Origin: Stagnihabitans lacustris | GTDB taxonomy: Bacteria > Pseudomonadota > Alphaproteobacteria > Rhodobacterales > Rhodobacteraceae | NCBI RefSeq assembly: GCF_025950525.1 | Contig: NZ_JAPDGS010000002.1 | Location: 496,001-560,000 of the forward strand | Direction: 5' to 3' | DNA length: 64,000 nucleotides | In this document: positions 37,340-46,840 of the stretch, in pieces | Numbering within the stretch: position 1 is the stretch's first letter | Layout of the letters: the number at the start of each line of letters is the position of its first letter | Notes under the pieces: model-generated | Told to the model about the DNA's origin: nothing | The model's database searches: none | Seen by the model: the letters and a program-made list of their open reading frames with translations, nothing else | Program-made: the position numbers and the translations under genes

Positions 37340-38164
37340 TCAGCCTTTCACCCCGCCCGCGGTCATGCCCGCGACGATCTGGCGATTGAAGAAGATGAAG
37401 ACCAGCAAAGGCGGGATCGTCACCAGGAGGATATTCATGAACAACAGGTTGAACTGGCTTTGAAACTGGGTCTGAAAGTTGAACAAGGTCAGCTGCACGG
37501 TCACATTCTCTTTGCCCGGCAGGTAATACAGCGGATTGGTGAAGTCGTTGAAAATCGCGATGGATTGCACGACGATCAGGGTGACAGTCACCGGTTTCAG
37601 CAGCGGCAGGATGACGCGGAAAAAGATCTCCCAGGGGCGGGCGCCGTCGATGCGGGCAGCCTCGTCCAGGTCGCGGGGGATCGTGCCGATGAACGACCGA
37701 TACAGCAGGATCGAGAAGGACAGCCCATAGGCGATCTGGATCAGGACCATGCCGTGAATCGTCTTGAACAGCCCCAAGCCCTGCAGGACCCAGATGGTCG
37801 GGACGACCGCGGGCGGCACCATCAGCCCCATCAGGACCCCCGCATAGATCAGCCGGTTCCAGCCCGACGCCCTGCGTTGCAGCACATAGCCGACCATGGC
37901 GCCCATCACCACAAGCCCCGACACCGCCGCCAAAGTGATCAGCGTAGAGTTGAAATAGGCCAGCAAAAGCATGTAGTTGCGCGCCTTGACCACCTCTGTC
38001 AGATTGGCCCAGAACTGCCATTCCGACGGCCATGAAAACAGGAAAAGCGCGGCCTCTTTCTTGGTTTTCACCGCCATCAGAAAGGTAAAGAGAAAGGGCA
38101 GGATAAAGACCACAAAGGCCACGGCCAGGGCGGCCAGGCCCGCGTTGCGTTGGTGCGGTTTCAA
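37340..38164 (-). CDS. carbohydrate ABC transporter permease (MalG/UgpE-like)
   Basis: 274 aa from a TTG at 38164. About six TM segments, and the EAA loop EAARIDGARPWEIFFRVILPLLKP that docks on the ATPase. The TTG is chosen because GGGAGG lies 6 nt upstream and the codon overlaps the previous stop (TTGA), as in the coupled pairs elsewhere here. A longer GTG start at 38191 would bury that site inside the gene. Confidence 0.92.
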   Translation of the reverse strand: MKPHQRNAGLAALAVAFVVFILPFLFTFLMAVKTKKEAALFLFSWPSEWQFWANLTEVVKARNYMLLLAYFNSTLITLAAVSGLVVMGAMVGYVLQRRASGWNRLIYAGVLMGLMVPPAVVPTIWVLQGLGLFKTIHGMVLIQIAYGLSFSILLYRSFIGTIPRDLDEAARIDGARPWEIFFRVILPLLKPVTVTLIVVQSIAIFNDFTNPLYYLPGKENVTVQLTLFNFQTQFQSQFNLLFMNILLVTIPPLLVFIFFNRQIVAGMTAGGVKG

Positions 38165-39024
38165 AGGTCGACCTCCCGCTTGTTCAGCCACCAGGTCAGC
38201 GGCAGGATGATAAGGGCGATCAGCGCGAAAAGGATCACGTTGCCCGCCGTCGCCAGCCCGTAAAACCCGGCCTGATATTGCTTGTAGATGACCGAGGCCA
38301 GGACGTCAGAGGCAAAGCCCGGCCCCCCCTTGGTCGTGGCCCAGATGATGTCGAAACTGCGCAGGCCGCCGATCAGGGACAGCGTCACCACGGTCACGGT
38401 CGCGGGGCGCACCAGCGGCACGGTCACGCGCCAGAACTGCTGCAGGCGGGTTGCGCCGTCGATGCGCGCGGCCTCGTAGTAATCGGGCGAAATCGCGGCG
38501 AGGCCCGCAATATAGATCAGCGTCGCCAGGCCCACGCCCTTCCACAGGTCGATGAAAGCCACGGAATACAGCGCCAGCGCCGGGTCCGACAGCCAGGCCG
38601 GCCCGTCGATGCCGACCCAGGCCAACGCCACATTGATCGCCCCCTTGGTCGGATGCATCAGCGCGGCAAAGGTGATGCCGATCCCGATGGTCGACACCAG
38701 CACCGGAAAAAACACCACGGCGCGCAGGAAGCCTTGCCACAGGATGCCGCTTGTCAGCAGCACCGCCAACAAAAGCCCCAGCACCGATTTCGACACTGAT
38801 GTCAGCACGGCATAGACCAGCGTATTGCCAAGGCCCTGGATCAGGAAGGGTTCCTTGAAGAACTGCCGGTAGTTGTCCAAGCCTATGAAATGGGCGGTAA
38901 AAAGGTCCCAGCGGGTCAGCGAAAACCACAGGCTTGCCAGCGTCGGCACCAGGAAAAGGGTCACAAAGACCACCGCGGCCGGAAGCACGAACCAATAGGG
39001 ATAGGGGGATTTTTGGCGGATCAT
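38161..39024 (-). CDS. sugar ABC transporter permease (MalF/UgpA-like)
   Basis: 287 aa with six TM segments, and the EAA loop YYEAARIDGATRLQQFWRVTVPLVRP. Partner of the MalG-like permease in a heterodimeric importer. It follows the solute-binding protein gene with a strong hairpin in between. Confidence 0.94.
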   Translation of the reverse strand: MIRQKSPYPYWFVLPAAVVFVTLFLVPTLASLWFSLTRWDLFTAHFIGLDNYRQFFKEPFLIQGLGNTLVYAVLTSVSKSVLGLLLAVLLTSGILWQGFLRAVVFFPVLVSTIGIGITFAALMHPTKGAINVALAWVGIDGPAWLSDPALALYSVAFIDLWKGVGLATLIYIAGLAAISPDYYEAARIDGATRLQQFWRVTVPLVRPATVTVVTLSLIGGLRSFDIIWATTKGGPGFASDVLASVIYKQYQAGFYGLATAGNVILFALIALIILPLTWWLNKREVDL

Positions 39025-39067
39025 GGGGTCTCGCTGGGGGGCCGCATCGCGCGGCGGGGCGGGGAGG

Positions 39068-39094
39068 GAGGGCCCCCGACATGCGGGGGCCCTC
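39068..39094 (-). promoter_or_regulatory. perfect hairpin between binding-protein and permease genes
   Basis: GAGGGCCCCCG (39068-39078) and its complement (39084-39094) enclose a 5-nt loop. On the transcribed strand it lies after the binding-protein stop and no T-run follows. In other binding-protein transporter operons such hairpins protect the upstream mRNA, so the binding protein is made in excess. That role is inferred here. Confidence 0.7.
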
Positions 39095-39113
39095 TTTGGG
39101 CCAAAGGCGGGCC

Positions 39114-40379
39114 TTACCAGTTGGGCAAGCCCAGCTGCTTGGCCTGCTTTTCGACGTCTTGGTCATAAAGCGCGGCGGCCTCGGCGGTCGGACGGATGCC
39201 CGAGCCCACTTCGACCGTGATCTGTTCCAGCGCCGGGCCCTTGATCGGCGACAGGAATTCCAGCGCAGGGGCCGTGGCGCCGGCCTGGAAATAGGGCAGC
39301 ATGTCGGCCACGGCGGCCGGAACCTCGGCGGGCAGGGCGCAATCCTTGATCAGATAGGGCCCGGTCGCCCCGATGGCGCCGATCATCGTGTTGCAGCCCT
39401 CGACCGAAGCCACGAAGGACAGGAAGTCTTTGGCCTCGGCCTGATGTTCGGAAGCCGCGGGAATATAAAGCGCCGAAGGCATCCAGACGGTCAGGCCATT
39501 TTTGTCAGCCGAAGGCCCGGGCTGGGCGAAAAATCCAACGTCTTCAAGGTTTTCCGGGAAGTTCTGCTTGATGTTGCCCAAGGCGAAGGTCAGCATCGGG
39601 TAATGCGCGGCCTCACCCGTGGCCACCATGCGCACGCCGTCATCGAACTTGGCGGCGCCGAAGTCCTCGTTCATGTAGCCGCCCTTGAAGACGTCCTCCA
39701 GATACTGAAAGCCGCGCATCGCCGCCGGGGTCGAGGCATATTTCGCCTTGTTGGCCGTGTAGTTCGCGGCGAAATCGGGGACTTCTGCCTGGACGTTGAA
39801 GTAATCGCCCAGAACGAAGAGCTGCGAAGTCCAGGTGTCGCCAAAGGTCGTGGCGACGGCGACCTTGCCGGCCTCTTTGATCTTGGCGTTGTTGGCCATG
39901 AACTCGTCCCAGGATTTGGGAACCGACAGGCCAAGGTCGGCATAGATCTTCTTGTTGTAATAGATCCCGCCGCCCATCGCCGCGCCAAAGGGCACGCCGC
40001 GGACCGTGCCATCGGGGGCCGTCACCACGGTCTTGAAGCTGTCCAGCACATGGGTCTGGATGTCGGACAGGTCGGCCAGGTTGCGGGCGGGGTCCAGCGC
40101 CTGAAACAGCGAGCCGGAGTTGTATTGCAGGATGTCGCCCGCCTCACCGGTCGCAAGCCGGGTTTTCACCAGGTTGTCGCCCTCGGCGCCGCCGGGGCGG
40201 TTTTCGATTTCAAAGGTCACGTCGGGATGGGCGGCGGTATAGGCCTTGGTCAGGGCCTCGATCGCCGTGACGGTTTCGGCATTGCCGTCCGTGGTGACGG
40301 ACAGGACGGTGTCGGCCTGGGCCAACCCCGCCATCAGCGAGAAGGCGGCCAAAAAGGCTGCGCTTGGGGTGAAGTTCAT
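39114..40379 (-). CDS. sugar ABC transporter substrate-binding protein
   Basis: 421 aa. Signal peptide MNFTPSAAFLAAFSLMAGLAQA, cleaved before DTVLSV. Then a family 1 (MalE-like) fold: FEIENRPGGAEGDNLVKTRLATGEAGDILQYNSGSLF and GVPFGAAMGGGIYYNKKIYADLGL. Periplasmic. Between a GH78 gene and the permeases, so the ligand is probably a rhamnose-containing glycoside or oligosaccharide. Confidence 0.93.
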   Translation of the reverse strand: MNFTPSAAFLAAFSLMAGLAQADTVLSVTTDGNAETVTAIEALTKAYTAAHPDVTFEIENRPGGAEGDNLVKTRLATGEAGDILQYNSGSLFQALDPARNLADLSDIQTHVLDSFKTVVTAPDGTVRGVPFGAAMGGGIYYNKKIYADLGLSVPKSWDEFMANNAKIKEAGKVAVATTFGDTWTSQLFVLGDYFNVQAEVPDFAANYTANKAKYASTPAAMRGFQYLEDVFKGGYMNEDFGAAKFDDGVRMVATGEAAHYPMLTFALGNIKQNFPENLEDVGFFAQPGPSADKNGLTVWMPSALYIPAASEHQAEAKDFLSFVASVEGCNTMIGAIGATGPYLIKDCALPAEVPAAVADMLPYFQAGATAPALEFLSPIKGPALEQITVEVGSGIRPTAEAAALYDQDVEKQAKQLGLPNW

Positions 40380-40440
40380 GGGTCTCTCCTCCTATGGACC
40401 GGTGATGGGGCCGGGCTTGGTGCCCGGTTCTTCATCCGCT

Positions 40441-42717
40441 TCAGATGCGGAATGTGATGACGTGCTGGCCGGGGGGCAGGTCGCCTTGGGGGGCCGCGCC
40501 GTCGACGGTCAGGGCCTGGAAGCCCAGGCGGCCGATGGTGCCCGGCGGCAGGGTGACGGTATAGGTGACAAGGTCGCCCTCCAGCACCCAGCCCGCCTCG
40601 ATCCGTCCGTGGCGGCAGTCGTGCCAAGCGGCCACGGGGGAAAGCGCGGGCAAGATCAGGGGGTTAAGGGTGACGACATCGAAGCCGGGTTCCGGCTGGA
40701 TGCCCGCCACGCCTTCGAACAGCCACTGACAGACGGCGCCATAAGCATAGTGGTTATAGCTGTTCATGTCGGGGTCATAGATCGTGCCGTCCTCGCCCAG
40801 GGCGTCCCACCGCTCCCAGATCGAGGTGGCGCCGCGGTCGACCTGATAAAGCCAGCCCGGCACCTTGCGGTTCAGGAAGATCTTTTCGGCCAGGTCCGTC
40901 ATGCCATGCAGCGTCAGCGCGGGCAGCAGGGCAGGGGTGCCGATAAAGCCGGTGCCGATCAGCCCATCGGCATCCTCGACCACCTTGCGGAAATAGGCTT
41001 TGCCCTGGTCGTAATATTCATCAGGAACAAGGCCATACAGAAACGCCAGGCTCCACGAGGTCTGGTCGTTATGCGCGATGCGACCCGTGGGGGAGAAGTA
41101 TTCGCGGGCAAAGGCGGTCTTGATGGCCTCGGCCCGGGCGCGCAGGGGCGCGGGGTCCTGTCCGATCAGACCCGCGATTTTCGCCGCCAGATCGGTGGAG
41201 ATATAGTGATACAGCGTCGCCGCGCAGTCATCGGCCACGGTCGGCCGCGGCTTGCGGTTGTCGCCCACCGGCTGCAGCCAATCGCCAAAGGTAAAGCCAT
41301 GCGCCCCCCACAGCGAGGGCGGGCGGATGATCGGGCCATCCGAGATGCCCCAAAGGTAATCCAGCCATTTCACCATGGCCGGGAAGTTTTCCGCCAGCAC
41401 GGATTTGTCGCCGTAATGCAGATACAGCTGCCAGGGGATGATGACGATGGCATCGCCCCAACCCGTGCTTCCCGCCCAATCGCCGCGCGCGTCGATGGGG
41501 AAAAGCCGCGTCGGGTCGGGCGAGAAATGCGGCACCGCGCCATTCGGGCGTTGGTCATGGCGCACATCGCGCAGGTATTTGGTCAGGAAGGACTGGCTGT
41601 CGGCCAGCCAGCAGGCGGTGCCCGCAAAGACCTGCGCGTCGCCGGTCCAACCCAAGCGCTCGTCTCGTTGCGGGCAGTCGGTCGGGATCTCGATGAAATT
41701 CGACCGCTGCGACCAGATCGTGTTCTGCACCAGCCGGTTGACCGCGGGCACGCCGCAGGTGAAGCCGCCCGCCACATCGGGAACCGAGGTCAGCGGCACT
41801 TGTTCGATTTTCACAAGTTCACAACCCTCGGTGGTCACGCGAGCATAGCGAAAGCCGAAAAAGGTGAACATGGGGGCCCAGGTCGCCTCGCCGCCCGCCA
41901 GGATGTAACGCTGTTCGGCGCGGGCCGAGCGGAAGTTGCGGTTGTCAAAGGCGCGGTTGGGGCCCAGCACCTCAGAGAACTCGACCCGGACAGAAGACCC
42001 CGCCGGGCCGCGCACGGTGATCCGCGCATAGGCGCCGCAGTTCTGGCCGAAGTCGAAGATGTCACCCTGGTCCTGCCAGTGATCGACCGGGGCATGGGGC
42101 GGCAGTTCGACGACCGGATGGGTCTCATGCGGAACGATGCGGGTGGCAAAGGGCAGGATCTCGACCCCAGCGGTGTCTTTGACCGCGATCCGGGCGTCGT
42201 GATCCTCGCCGTAATAGATGCCGTTGGCCGTCACCGGGGTCAGGCCCGAAACCCAGCTTTCATCCGTCCGCAGGATCGTCGTGCCGGCCACCAGTTCGGC
42301 CATCGCCGCGGTCCGCGTGCCCCAGGTGTTCGGGATCGGGTTCGACGCCCACATCAACCGCGAGCGATACCAGCCGTCGCCAAGCCAGATCTCCAGCCGG
42401 TTCGCCCCGGGCTTCAGCAGGGCGCTGACGTCATGGCTTTGATAGGCCAGGCGGTCGTCATAGCAGGTCCAGCCGGGGGTCAGAAGGTCGTGGCCCACCC
42501 GCACCCCGTTCAGAAACGCGCGGTAAAGCCCCAAGGCCGTCACGTGCAGCATGGCTTGCCCGGGCACCTGATCCAGGTCGAAGTCACGGGCCACAAAGCA
42601 CCCCGGCCCGCCCTCGCCGCCATCACAGGCCGGCGCGATCATCGCCGCCGAAAAGCTGAACGCTGACAAGTCTTTACCATCCGCAGAAAAGCTCTGCGAC
42701 TGCCCCTGAAGGCCCAT
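40441..42717 (-). CDS. alpha-L-rhamnosidase (GH78)
   Basis: 758 aa, the usual size for bacterial GH78. An N-terminal carbohydrate-binding-like domain (FRVGHDLL... GWTCYDDRLAYQSHDVSALLKPGANRLEIWLGDGWYRSR) precedes the (alpha/alpha)6 barrel with the hallmark DCPQRDERLGWTGDAQVF, whose Asp/Glu include the catalytic acid. A C-terminal beta domain follows. It lacks a signal peptide, so imported rhamnosides are cut in the cytoplasm. First gene of the leftward operon, divergent from the LacI regulator. Confidence 0.95.
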   Translation of the reverse strand: MGLQGQSQSFSADGKDLSAFSFSAAMIAPACDGGEGGPGCFVARDFDLDQVPGQAMLHVTALGLYRAFLNGVRVGHDLLTPGWTCYDDRLAYQSHDVSALLKPGANRLEIWLGDGWYRSRLMWASNPIPNTWGTRTAAMAELVAGTTILRTDESWVSGLTPVTANGIYYGEDHDARIAVKDTAGVEILPFATRIVPHETHPVVELPPHAPVDHWQDQGDIFDFGQNCGAYARITVRGPAGSSVRVEFSEVLGPNRAFDNRNFRSARAEQRYILAGGEATWAPMFTFFGFRYARVTTEGCELVKIEQVPLTSVPDVAGGFTCGVPAVNRLVQNTIWSQRSNFIEIPTDCPQRDERLGWTGDAQVFAGTACWLADSQSFLTKYLRDVRHDQRPNGAVPHFSPDPTRLFPIDARGDWAGSTGWGDAIVIIPWQLYLHYGDKSVLAENFPAMVKWLDYLWGISDGPIIRPPSLWGAHGFTFGDWLQPVGDNRKPRPTVADDCAATLYHYISTDLAAKIAGLIGQDPAPLRARAEAIKTAFAREYFSPTGRIAHNDQTSWSLAFLYGLVPDEYYDQGKAYFRKVVEDADGLIGTGFIGTPALLPALTLHGMTDLAEKIFLNRKVPGWLYQVDRGATSIWERWDALGEDGTIYDPDMNSYNHYAYGAVCQWLFEGVAGIQPEPGFDVVTLNPLILPALSPVAAWHDCRHGRIEAGWVLEGDLVTYTVTLPPGTIGRLGFQALTVDGAAPQGDLPPGQHVITFRI

Positions 42718-42761
42718 TCTGACATCCTCCCTTGGGTAAGCGAATCGCCCTCCCGGCGTTT

Positions 42762-42777
42762 CGTATACCGTTATACG
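42762..42777. promoter_or_regulatory. palindromic operator candidate for the LacI regulator
   Basis: CGTATA-ccgt-TATACG, a perfect 6-bp inverted repeat with a 4-nt centre. It lies in the 128-nt region between the rhamnosidase start (42717) and the lacI-type start (42846). Its size and A/T steps suit a LacI-family dimer. No second copy was noticed nearby. Confidence 0.6.
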
Positions 42778-42845
42778 TCAATCATTCTACAGCCCGGTTT
42801 CCAAGGCAAGACATTTTTGCTAGGGTGGCCGCAAAGGGGACCAGA

Positions 42846-43865
42846 ATGGCAGATGGCAGGGAAGAGGCTCGGGTGACGATCCGCACGGTGGCGGCGGATG
42901 CGGGGGTCTCGGTGGCCGCGGTCTCCAAGGTTTTGCGCAATGCTTATGGCGTGTCGGACGGGCTGCGGGCCAAGGTCGAGGCCTCGATCGAAAAGCTGGG
43001 CTATCGGCCTTCGGTGGCGGCGCGGGGGATGCGGGGGCAGACCTTTACGCTGGGGGTTCTGCTGGTGGAAATCGCCAACCCGTTTTTGCCGTCGGTCTAT
43101 CACGGCATCGAAAGCGTGACGGACGAGGCGGGTTACAAGATCATGGTGGGGGTGGGCGCCGCGCGGGCCGGGCGCGAGGCGCAGTTGATCGAGCAGATGA
43201 TCGACAACCGGATGGATGGGCTGATCCTGGTGGCCAGCCAGATTTCCGGCGACACGCTGGACCGCTATGCGCGGCAGATCCCGACGGTCGTGGTGGGCCA
43301 TCACGAGCCCACGGCGTCAAGTTTCGACACGATCAACTCGGATGACTTCGAGGGCGCGCGGATGGTGGTGCGGGCGCTATACGAGGCGGGGCACCGCGAC
43401 ATCGCCATGTTGGCCATGGACGACAAACACGACCACGCCGCCGATGTCTCGCCACAGCGCGAGAAGGGCTATGTGGCGGCGATGGCTGCGGCGGGTTTGA
43501 CGCCGCGGGTCATCCGGGTGCCGCCCTCGAACCAGCCGCGCGAAGCGGAGTTGCGCGCCTTGTTGGCGGCGCCGGACCGGCCGCGGGCGGTGTTCTGCTG
43601 GTCGGATCTGGACGCGGTGCCCCTGTTGAACCTGGCGCATCAGATGGGGATCAGGGTGCCCGAGGACCTGGCCATCGTGGGCTATGACGACAGTCCGGTG
43701 GCGGCTTTGCCCTTGATCTCATTGGCTTCTGTCGATCAGGACGGGCGGCGGATGGGGCGGATGGCGGCGCAGGCGCTGTTGTCGCGGATCGGTGGGCGGG
43801 CGGTGGCGGAACACCGGTTGATCACGCCGCGGCTTGTGGTGCGCGGCTCGCTTCAGGGCGGTTAA
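42846..43865 (+). CDS. LacI-family transcriptional regulator
   Basis: 339 aa. HTH TIRTVAADAGVSVAAVSKVLRNAYGVSDGLRAKVEASIEKLGYRPSVAA with the hinge helix, then a sugar-binding periplasmic-like domain (LGVLLVEIANPFLPSVYHGIE, PEDLAIVGYDDSP). The ATG at 42846 follows GGGGA; the open frame upstream has no homology. Divergent from the rhamnosidase operon, so it most likely represses it until a rhamnose-derived inducer binds. Confidence 0.93.
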   Translation: MADGREEARVTIRTVAADAGVSVAAVSKVLRNAYGVSDGLRAKVEASIEKLGYRPSVAARGMRGQTFTLGVLLVEIANPFLPSVYHGIESVTDEAGYKIMVGVGAARAGREAQLIEQMIDNRMDGLILVASQISGDTLDRYARQIPTVVVGHHEPTASSFDTINSDDFEGARMVVRALYEAGHRDIAMLAMDDKHDHAADVSPQREKGYVAAMAAAGLTPRVIRVPPSNQPREAELRALLAAPDRPRAVFCWSDLDAVPLLNLAHQMGIRVPEDLAIVGYDDSPVAALPLISLASVDQDGRRMGRMAAQALLSRIGGRAVAEHRLITPRLVVRGSLQGG

Positions 43866-43877
43866 CGGTGTGTTAAC
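43862..43877 (+). promoter_or_regulatory. perfect CtrA-type box overlapping the lacI stop
   Basis: TTAA-CGGTGTG-TTAAC is an exact match to TTAA-N7-TTAAC, and it also lies in the palindrome GGTTAAC-ggtgt-GTTAACC (43860-43878). It includes the LacI TAA stop and ends 22 nt before the small lipoprotein gene. No experimental support is visible from sequence. Confidence 0.6.
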
Positions 43878-43899
43878 CAAGTCCTGCGAGGGTGGCGGG

Positions 43900-44190
43900 A
43901 TGAGATACCTGTTGATCCTTGGCCTGTTGGCCGCTTGTGATGCCTCGCCCGCCTGGCAGATGCGGGGGGCCGAAAGCACCCGCGTGACCGTGGGGGCGCA
44001 TGACTATGACGTCTACCGCCAGGACAAGAAGTTCGAGGTCATCCGCCACGGCTGGGCGTCCCGCGCCGAACAGCCCCTGGTGCGCGAGACGATGCTTCTG
44101 GTGGTCAGCCAAGTCACCGGCTGCACCCCCGTGGTCGAAACCGGCGACAGCGGAGAGATGCGGGGGCGGCTTACTTCCTGTTCCAGATAA
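43900..44190 (+). CDS. small lipoprotein, 96 aa
   Basis: Short leader MRYLLILGLLAAC with lipobox LAAC at residues 10-13. The mature part (DASPAWQMRGAESTRVTVGAHDYDVYRQDKKFEVIRHGWA...) has no recognised domain. Two later Cys could form a disulfide (TGC, TSC). ATG at 43900 with GAGGGTGG a few bases upstream. Just downstream of a perfect CtrA-type box. Function unknown. Confidence 0.7.
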   Translation: MRYLLILGLLAACDASPAWQMRGAESTRVTVGAHDYDVYRQDKKFEVIRHGWASRAEQPLVRETMLLVVSQVTGCTPVVETGDSGEMRGRLTSCSR

Positions 44191-44359
44191 GCGTCCAAAA
44201 GGCGTAACCGCCGCAGGCCGCAAAGATCATGCCCCACATGGGCTGGTTCTGCCAAAATTCAAAGCCCGCCCAAAGCATCGGACCGACCGACACAAGCCAG
44301 CGGACCCAGGCACGCGCGAACATCGGATGGTCGGGGTCGAGGAAGGGGCGTTTCTGCAT
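44171..44359 (-). CDS. small two-TM membrane protein, 62 aa
   Basis: MQKRPFLDPDHPMFARAWVRWLVSVGPMLWAGFEFW followed by a second TM (MWGMIFAACGGYAFWTLI) and a short NRK end. I recall small proteins of this kind (PFLDPxHPMFA-WVRW) in Rhodobacteraceae; they are unnamed. It overlaps the lipoprotein 3' end by 20 nt (convergent). Downstream of uvrB on the same strand. Confidence 0.7.
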   Translation of the reverse strand: MQKRPFLDPDHPMFARAWVRWLVSVGPMLWAGFEFWQNQPMWGMIFAACGGYAFWTLIWNRK

Positions 44360-44416
44360 CGCGGACTCTCATTTGGTTCGGTCCGACATGGCGATCGTCG
44401 GCGCGTTTGGCAAGGG

Positions 44417-44434
44417 GTCCCGGGGCATGCCCCG
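44417..44434 (-). terminator. 18-bp perfect palindrome downstream of uvrB
   Basis: CCCGGGGCATGCCCCGGG lies 35 nt after the uvrB stop on the minus strand. It has no T-run, so a Rho-assisted end, an mRNA-stabilising hairpin, or a repeated element are all possible. The 109 nt gap (44360-44468) shows no gene. Confidence 0.45.
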
Positions 44435-44468
44435 GGCTACGCTAGCGGAGACAGAGCGCTTTGCGCCC

Positions 44469-46646
44469 CTACCGCCGCCGCTTGTTGCCGCCCCTTTGCC
44501 CCGCACGCCCGGCGGTTGATCGGCCGGATTTCGACACGGCCTCTTCGACCGCGTCGTCGATCACACTTTGCCGGGCCATCGGGTCGTCTGACACCGCCAG
44601 TTCGACCGCCTCCAGCCGCTTGACCTCGTCGCGCAGACGGGCGGCCTCTTCGAACTCCAGGTTCTCGGCCGCCTTGCGCATCGTGGTGCGCAAAGCATCC
44701 AGATGAGCGGCAAGGTTCTGACCAACCTGGGCTTTTTCCACCTTGGTCGTGATGCGCGATTGGTCGGTGTCGCCCTGCCACAGGCCCGACAGCACGTCGT
44801 CGACATTCTTGCGCACCGTCGTCGGCGTGATGCCATGTTCGACGTTATAGGCCTCTTGCTTGGCCCGGCGGCGGTTGGTTTCGGCCAGCGCGCGTTCCAT
44901 CGACCCGGTGATCCGGTCGGCATACATGATCACGCGGCCATCCGCATTGCGTGCCGCCCGCCCGATGGTCTGGATCAACGAGGTTTCCGACCGCAGAAAG
45001 CCTTCCTTGTCAGCGTCCAGAATCGCCACCAGCCCACATTCGGGGATATCCAGTCCCTCGCGCAGAAGGTTGATGCCCACCAGCACGTCAAAGGCGCCAA
45101 GCCGCAAATCCCGCAGGATTTCAATACGTTCGATTGTGTCGATGTCGCTGTGCATATAGCGGATGCGGATGCCCTGTTCGTGGAAATAGTCGGTCAGATC
45201 CTCGGCCATGCGCTTGGTCAGGGTCGTCACCAGCACGCGCAGACCCAGCAAAGCCACCTTGCGGATCTCGTCCAGCAGGTCATCGACCTGCATTTCCACG
45301 GGGCGAATCTCGACGACCGGGTCCAGAAGGCCCGTGGGCCGGATCACCTGTTCGACAAAGACGCCGCCGGATTGCTCGATCTCCCAGGCCGCCGGGGTGG
45401 CGCTGACGAAGACCGATTGCGGGCGCATCGCGTCCCATTCCTCGAACTTCAGCGGGCGGTTGTCCATGCAAGACGGCAGGCGGAAGCCATGTTCGGCCAA
45501 AGTGAATTTCCGCCGATAGTCGCCCCGATACATGCCGCCGATTTGCGGCACCGACACATGGGATTCGTCTGCGAAAACAATGGCATTGTCGGGGATGAAT
45601 TCGAAAAGCGTCGGCGGAGGCTCTCCGGGCGCCCGCCCTGTCAGATAGCGCGAATAGTTCTCGATCCCGGCGCAAACCCCGGTGGCCTCCAGCATTTCGA
45701 CGTCGAAATTGGTGCGCTGTTCCAGGCGCTGCGCCTCCAGCAACTTGCCCTCTTTGATCATGCGATCCAAAGTGGCCAAAAGCTCGGCTTTGATGCCCTT
45801 GACCGCCTGTTGCATCGTCGGGCGCGGGGTCACATAGTGAGAATTCGCATAAACCCTGATCTGTTTGATCACATCGGTCTTCGCCCCGGTCAGAGGGTCG
45901 AATTCCGTGATCGCCTCCAGCTCGTCGCCAAAGAAAGAGAATCGCCAGGCGCGGTCCTCCAGGTGGGCGGGCCACAGCTCGATCACGTCGCCGCGCACCC
46001 GGAAACAGCCGCGCTGAAAGGCCGCATCGTTGCGCCGATAGGCCTGGGCGATCAGTTCGGCCATCACTTTTCGGGCATCATAGCTTTGGCCGACGATCAG
46101 ATCCTGGGTCATCGCCGAATAGGTCTCGACTGACCCGATACCGTAAATGCACGAGACCGAGGCCACGATGATCACATCGTCACGCTCCAGCAAAGCCCGG
46201 GTGGCCGAGTGGCGCATCCGGTCGATCTGTTCGTTGATCTGGGATTCCTTCTCGATATAGGTATCGGTCCGGGCGACATAGGCTTCGGGCTGGTAATAGT
46301 CATAGTAGCTGACGAAATATTCCACCGCGTTCTCGGGGAAAAACCCTTTGAATTCAGCGTAGAGCTGGGCGGCCAGCGTCTTGTTCGGGGCCAGGATGAT
46401 GGCGGGGCGCTGGGTTTCCTCGATCACCTTGGCCATGGTAAAGGTCTTGCCCGTGCCCGTGGCGCCCAAAAGCACCTGATCGCGGTCGCCCGCCCGGACG
46501 CCTGCCGAAAGCTCGCGGATCGCGGTCGGCTGATCCCCCGCCGGCTGAAAGGGCGAGTGCATGACGAAACGCCGCCCGCCCTCCAGCTTGGGTTTGGTCA
46601 GGACATCGGGACGTTCGGTCAAGGCGTTGGAATTGTTGTGCGGCAT
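44469..46646 (-). CDS. uvrB: excinuclease ABC subunit B
   Basis: 725 aa. Q-motif and Walker [39 protein letters not shown], beta-hairpin [33 protein letters not shown]-like VFADESH, and helicase motifs [16 protein letters not shown] and [19 protein letters not shown]. The UVR domain ([15 protein letters not shown]) sits near residue 670. A C-terminal extension after it is rich in Arg/Lys/Gly ([13 protein letters not shown]). Nucleotide excision repair damage verification. Confidence 0.98.
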   Translation of the reverse strand: MPHNNSNALTERPDVLTKPKLEGGRRFVMHSPFQPAGDQPTAIRELSAGVRAGDRDQVLLGATGTGKTFTMAKVIEETQRPAIILAPNKTLAAQLYAEFKGFFPENAVEYFVSYYDYYQPEAYVARTDTYIEKESQINEQIDRMRHSATRALLERDDVIIVASVSCIYGIGSVETYSAMTQDLIVGQSYDARKVMAELIAQAYRRNDAAFQRGCFRVRGDVIELWPAHLEDRAWRFSFFGDELEAITEFDPLTGAKTDVIKQIRVYANSHYVTPRPTMQQAVKGIKAELLATLDRMIKEGKLLEAQRLEQRTNFDVEMLEATGVCAGIENYSRYLTGRAPGEPPPTLFEFIPDNAIVFADESHVSVPQIGGMYRGDYRRKFTLAEHGFRLPSCMDNRPLKFEEWDAMRPQSVFVSATPAAWEIEQSGGVFVEQVIRPTGLLDPVVEIRPVEMQVDDLLDEIRKVALLGLRVLVTTLTKRMAEDLTDYFHEQGIRIRYMHSDIDTIERIEILRDLRLGAFDVLVGINLLREGLDIPECGLVAILDADKEGFLRSETSLIQTIGRAARNADGRVIMYADRITGSMERALAETNRRRAKQEAYNVEHGITPTTVRKNVDDVLSGLWQGDTDQSRITTKVEKAQVGQNLAAHLDALRTTMRKAAENLEFEEAARLRDEVKRLEAVELAVSDDPMARQSVIDDAVEEAVSKSGRSTAGRAGQRGGNKRRR

Positions 46647-46674
46647 GGGTGATTCCCTATCTGACCCCCAATCT

Positions 46675-46689
46675 ATTCCGTTTTTGTTC
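46675..46689 (-). promoter_or_regulatory. LexA-box-like direct repeat upstream of uvrB
   Basis: ATTC-N7-GTTC, one mismatch from the alphaproteobacterial LexA consensus GTTC-N7-GTTC, 29-43 nt upstream of the uvrB start. Single mismatch makes chance occurrence possible. Genes of excision repair are plausible SOS targets, which fits. Confidence 0.35.
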
Positions 46690-46840
46690 CGAAAAAAGGC
46701 CTGCGTTAACCGGATATCAGCAGAAGTTGCGGCAGGGTTGCCATGGACCTTGCAATTTTAAGGAAAAGACGGATCAAAGAATACATCTTTTGGTTGCGCG
46801 GCAAAAAGTCCCAAGGCATATTGGCGTTGCAAGCAGCAAA

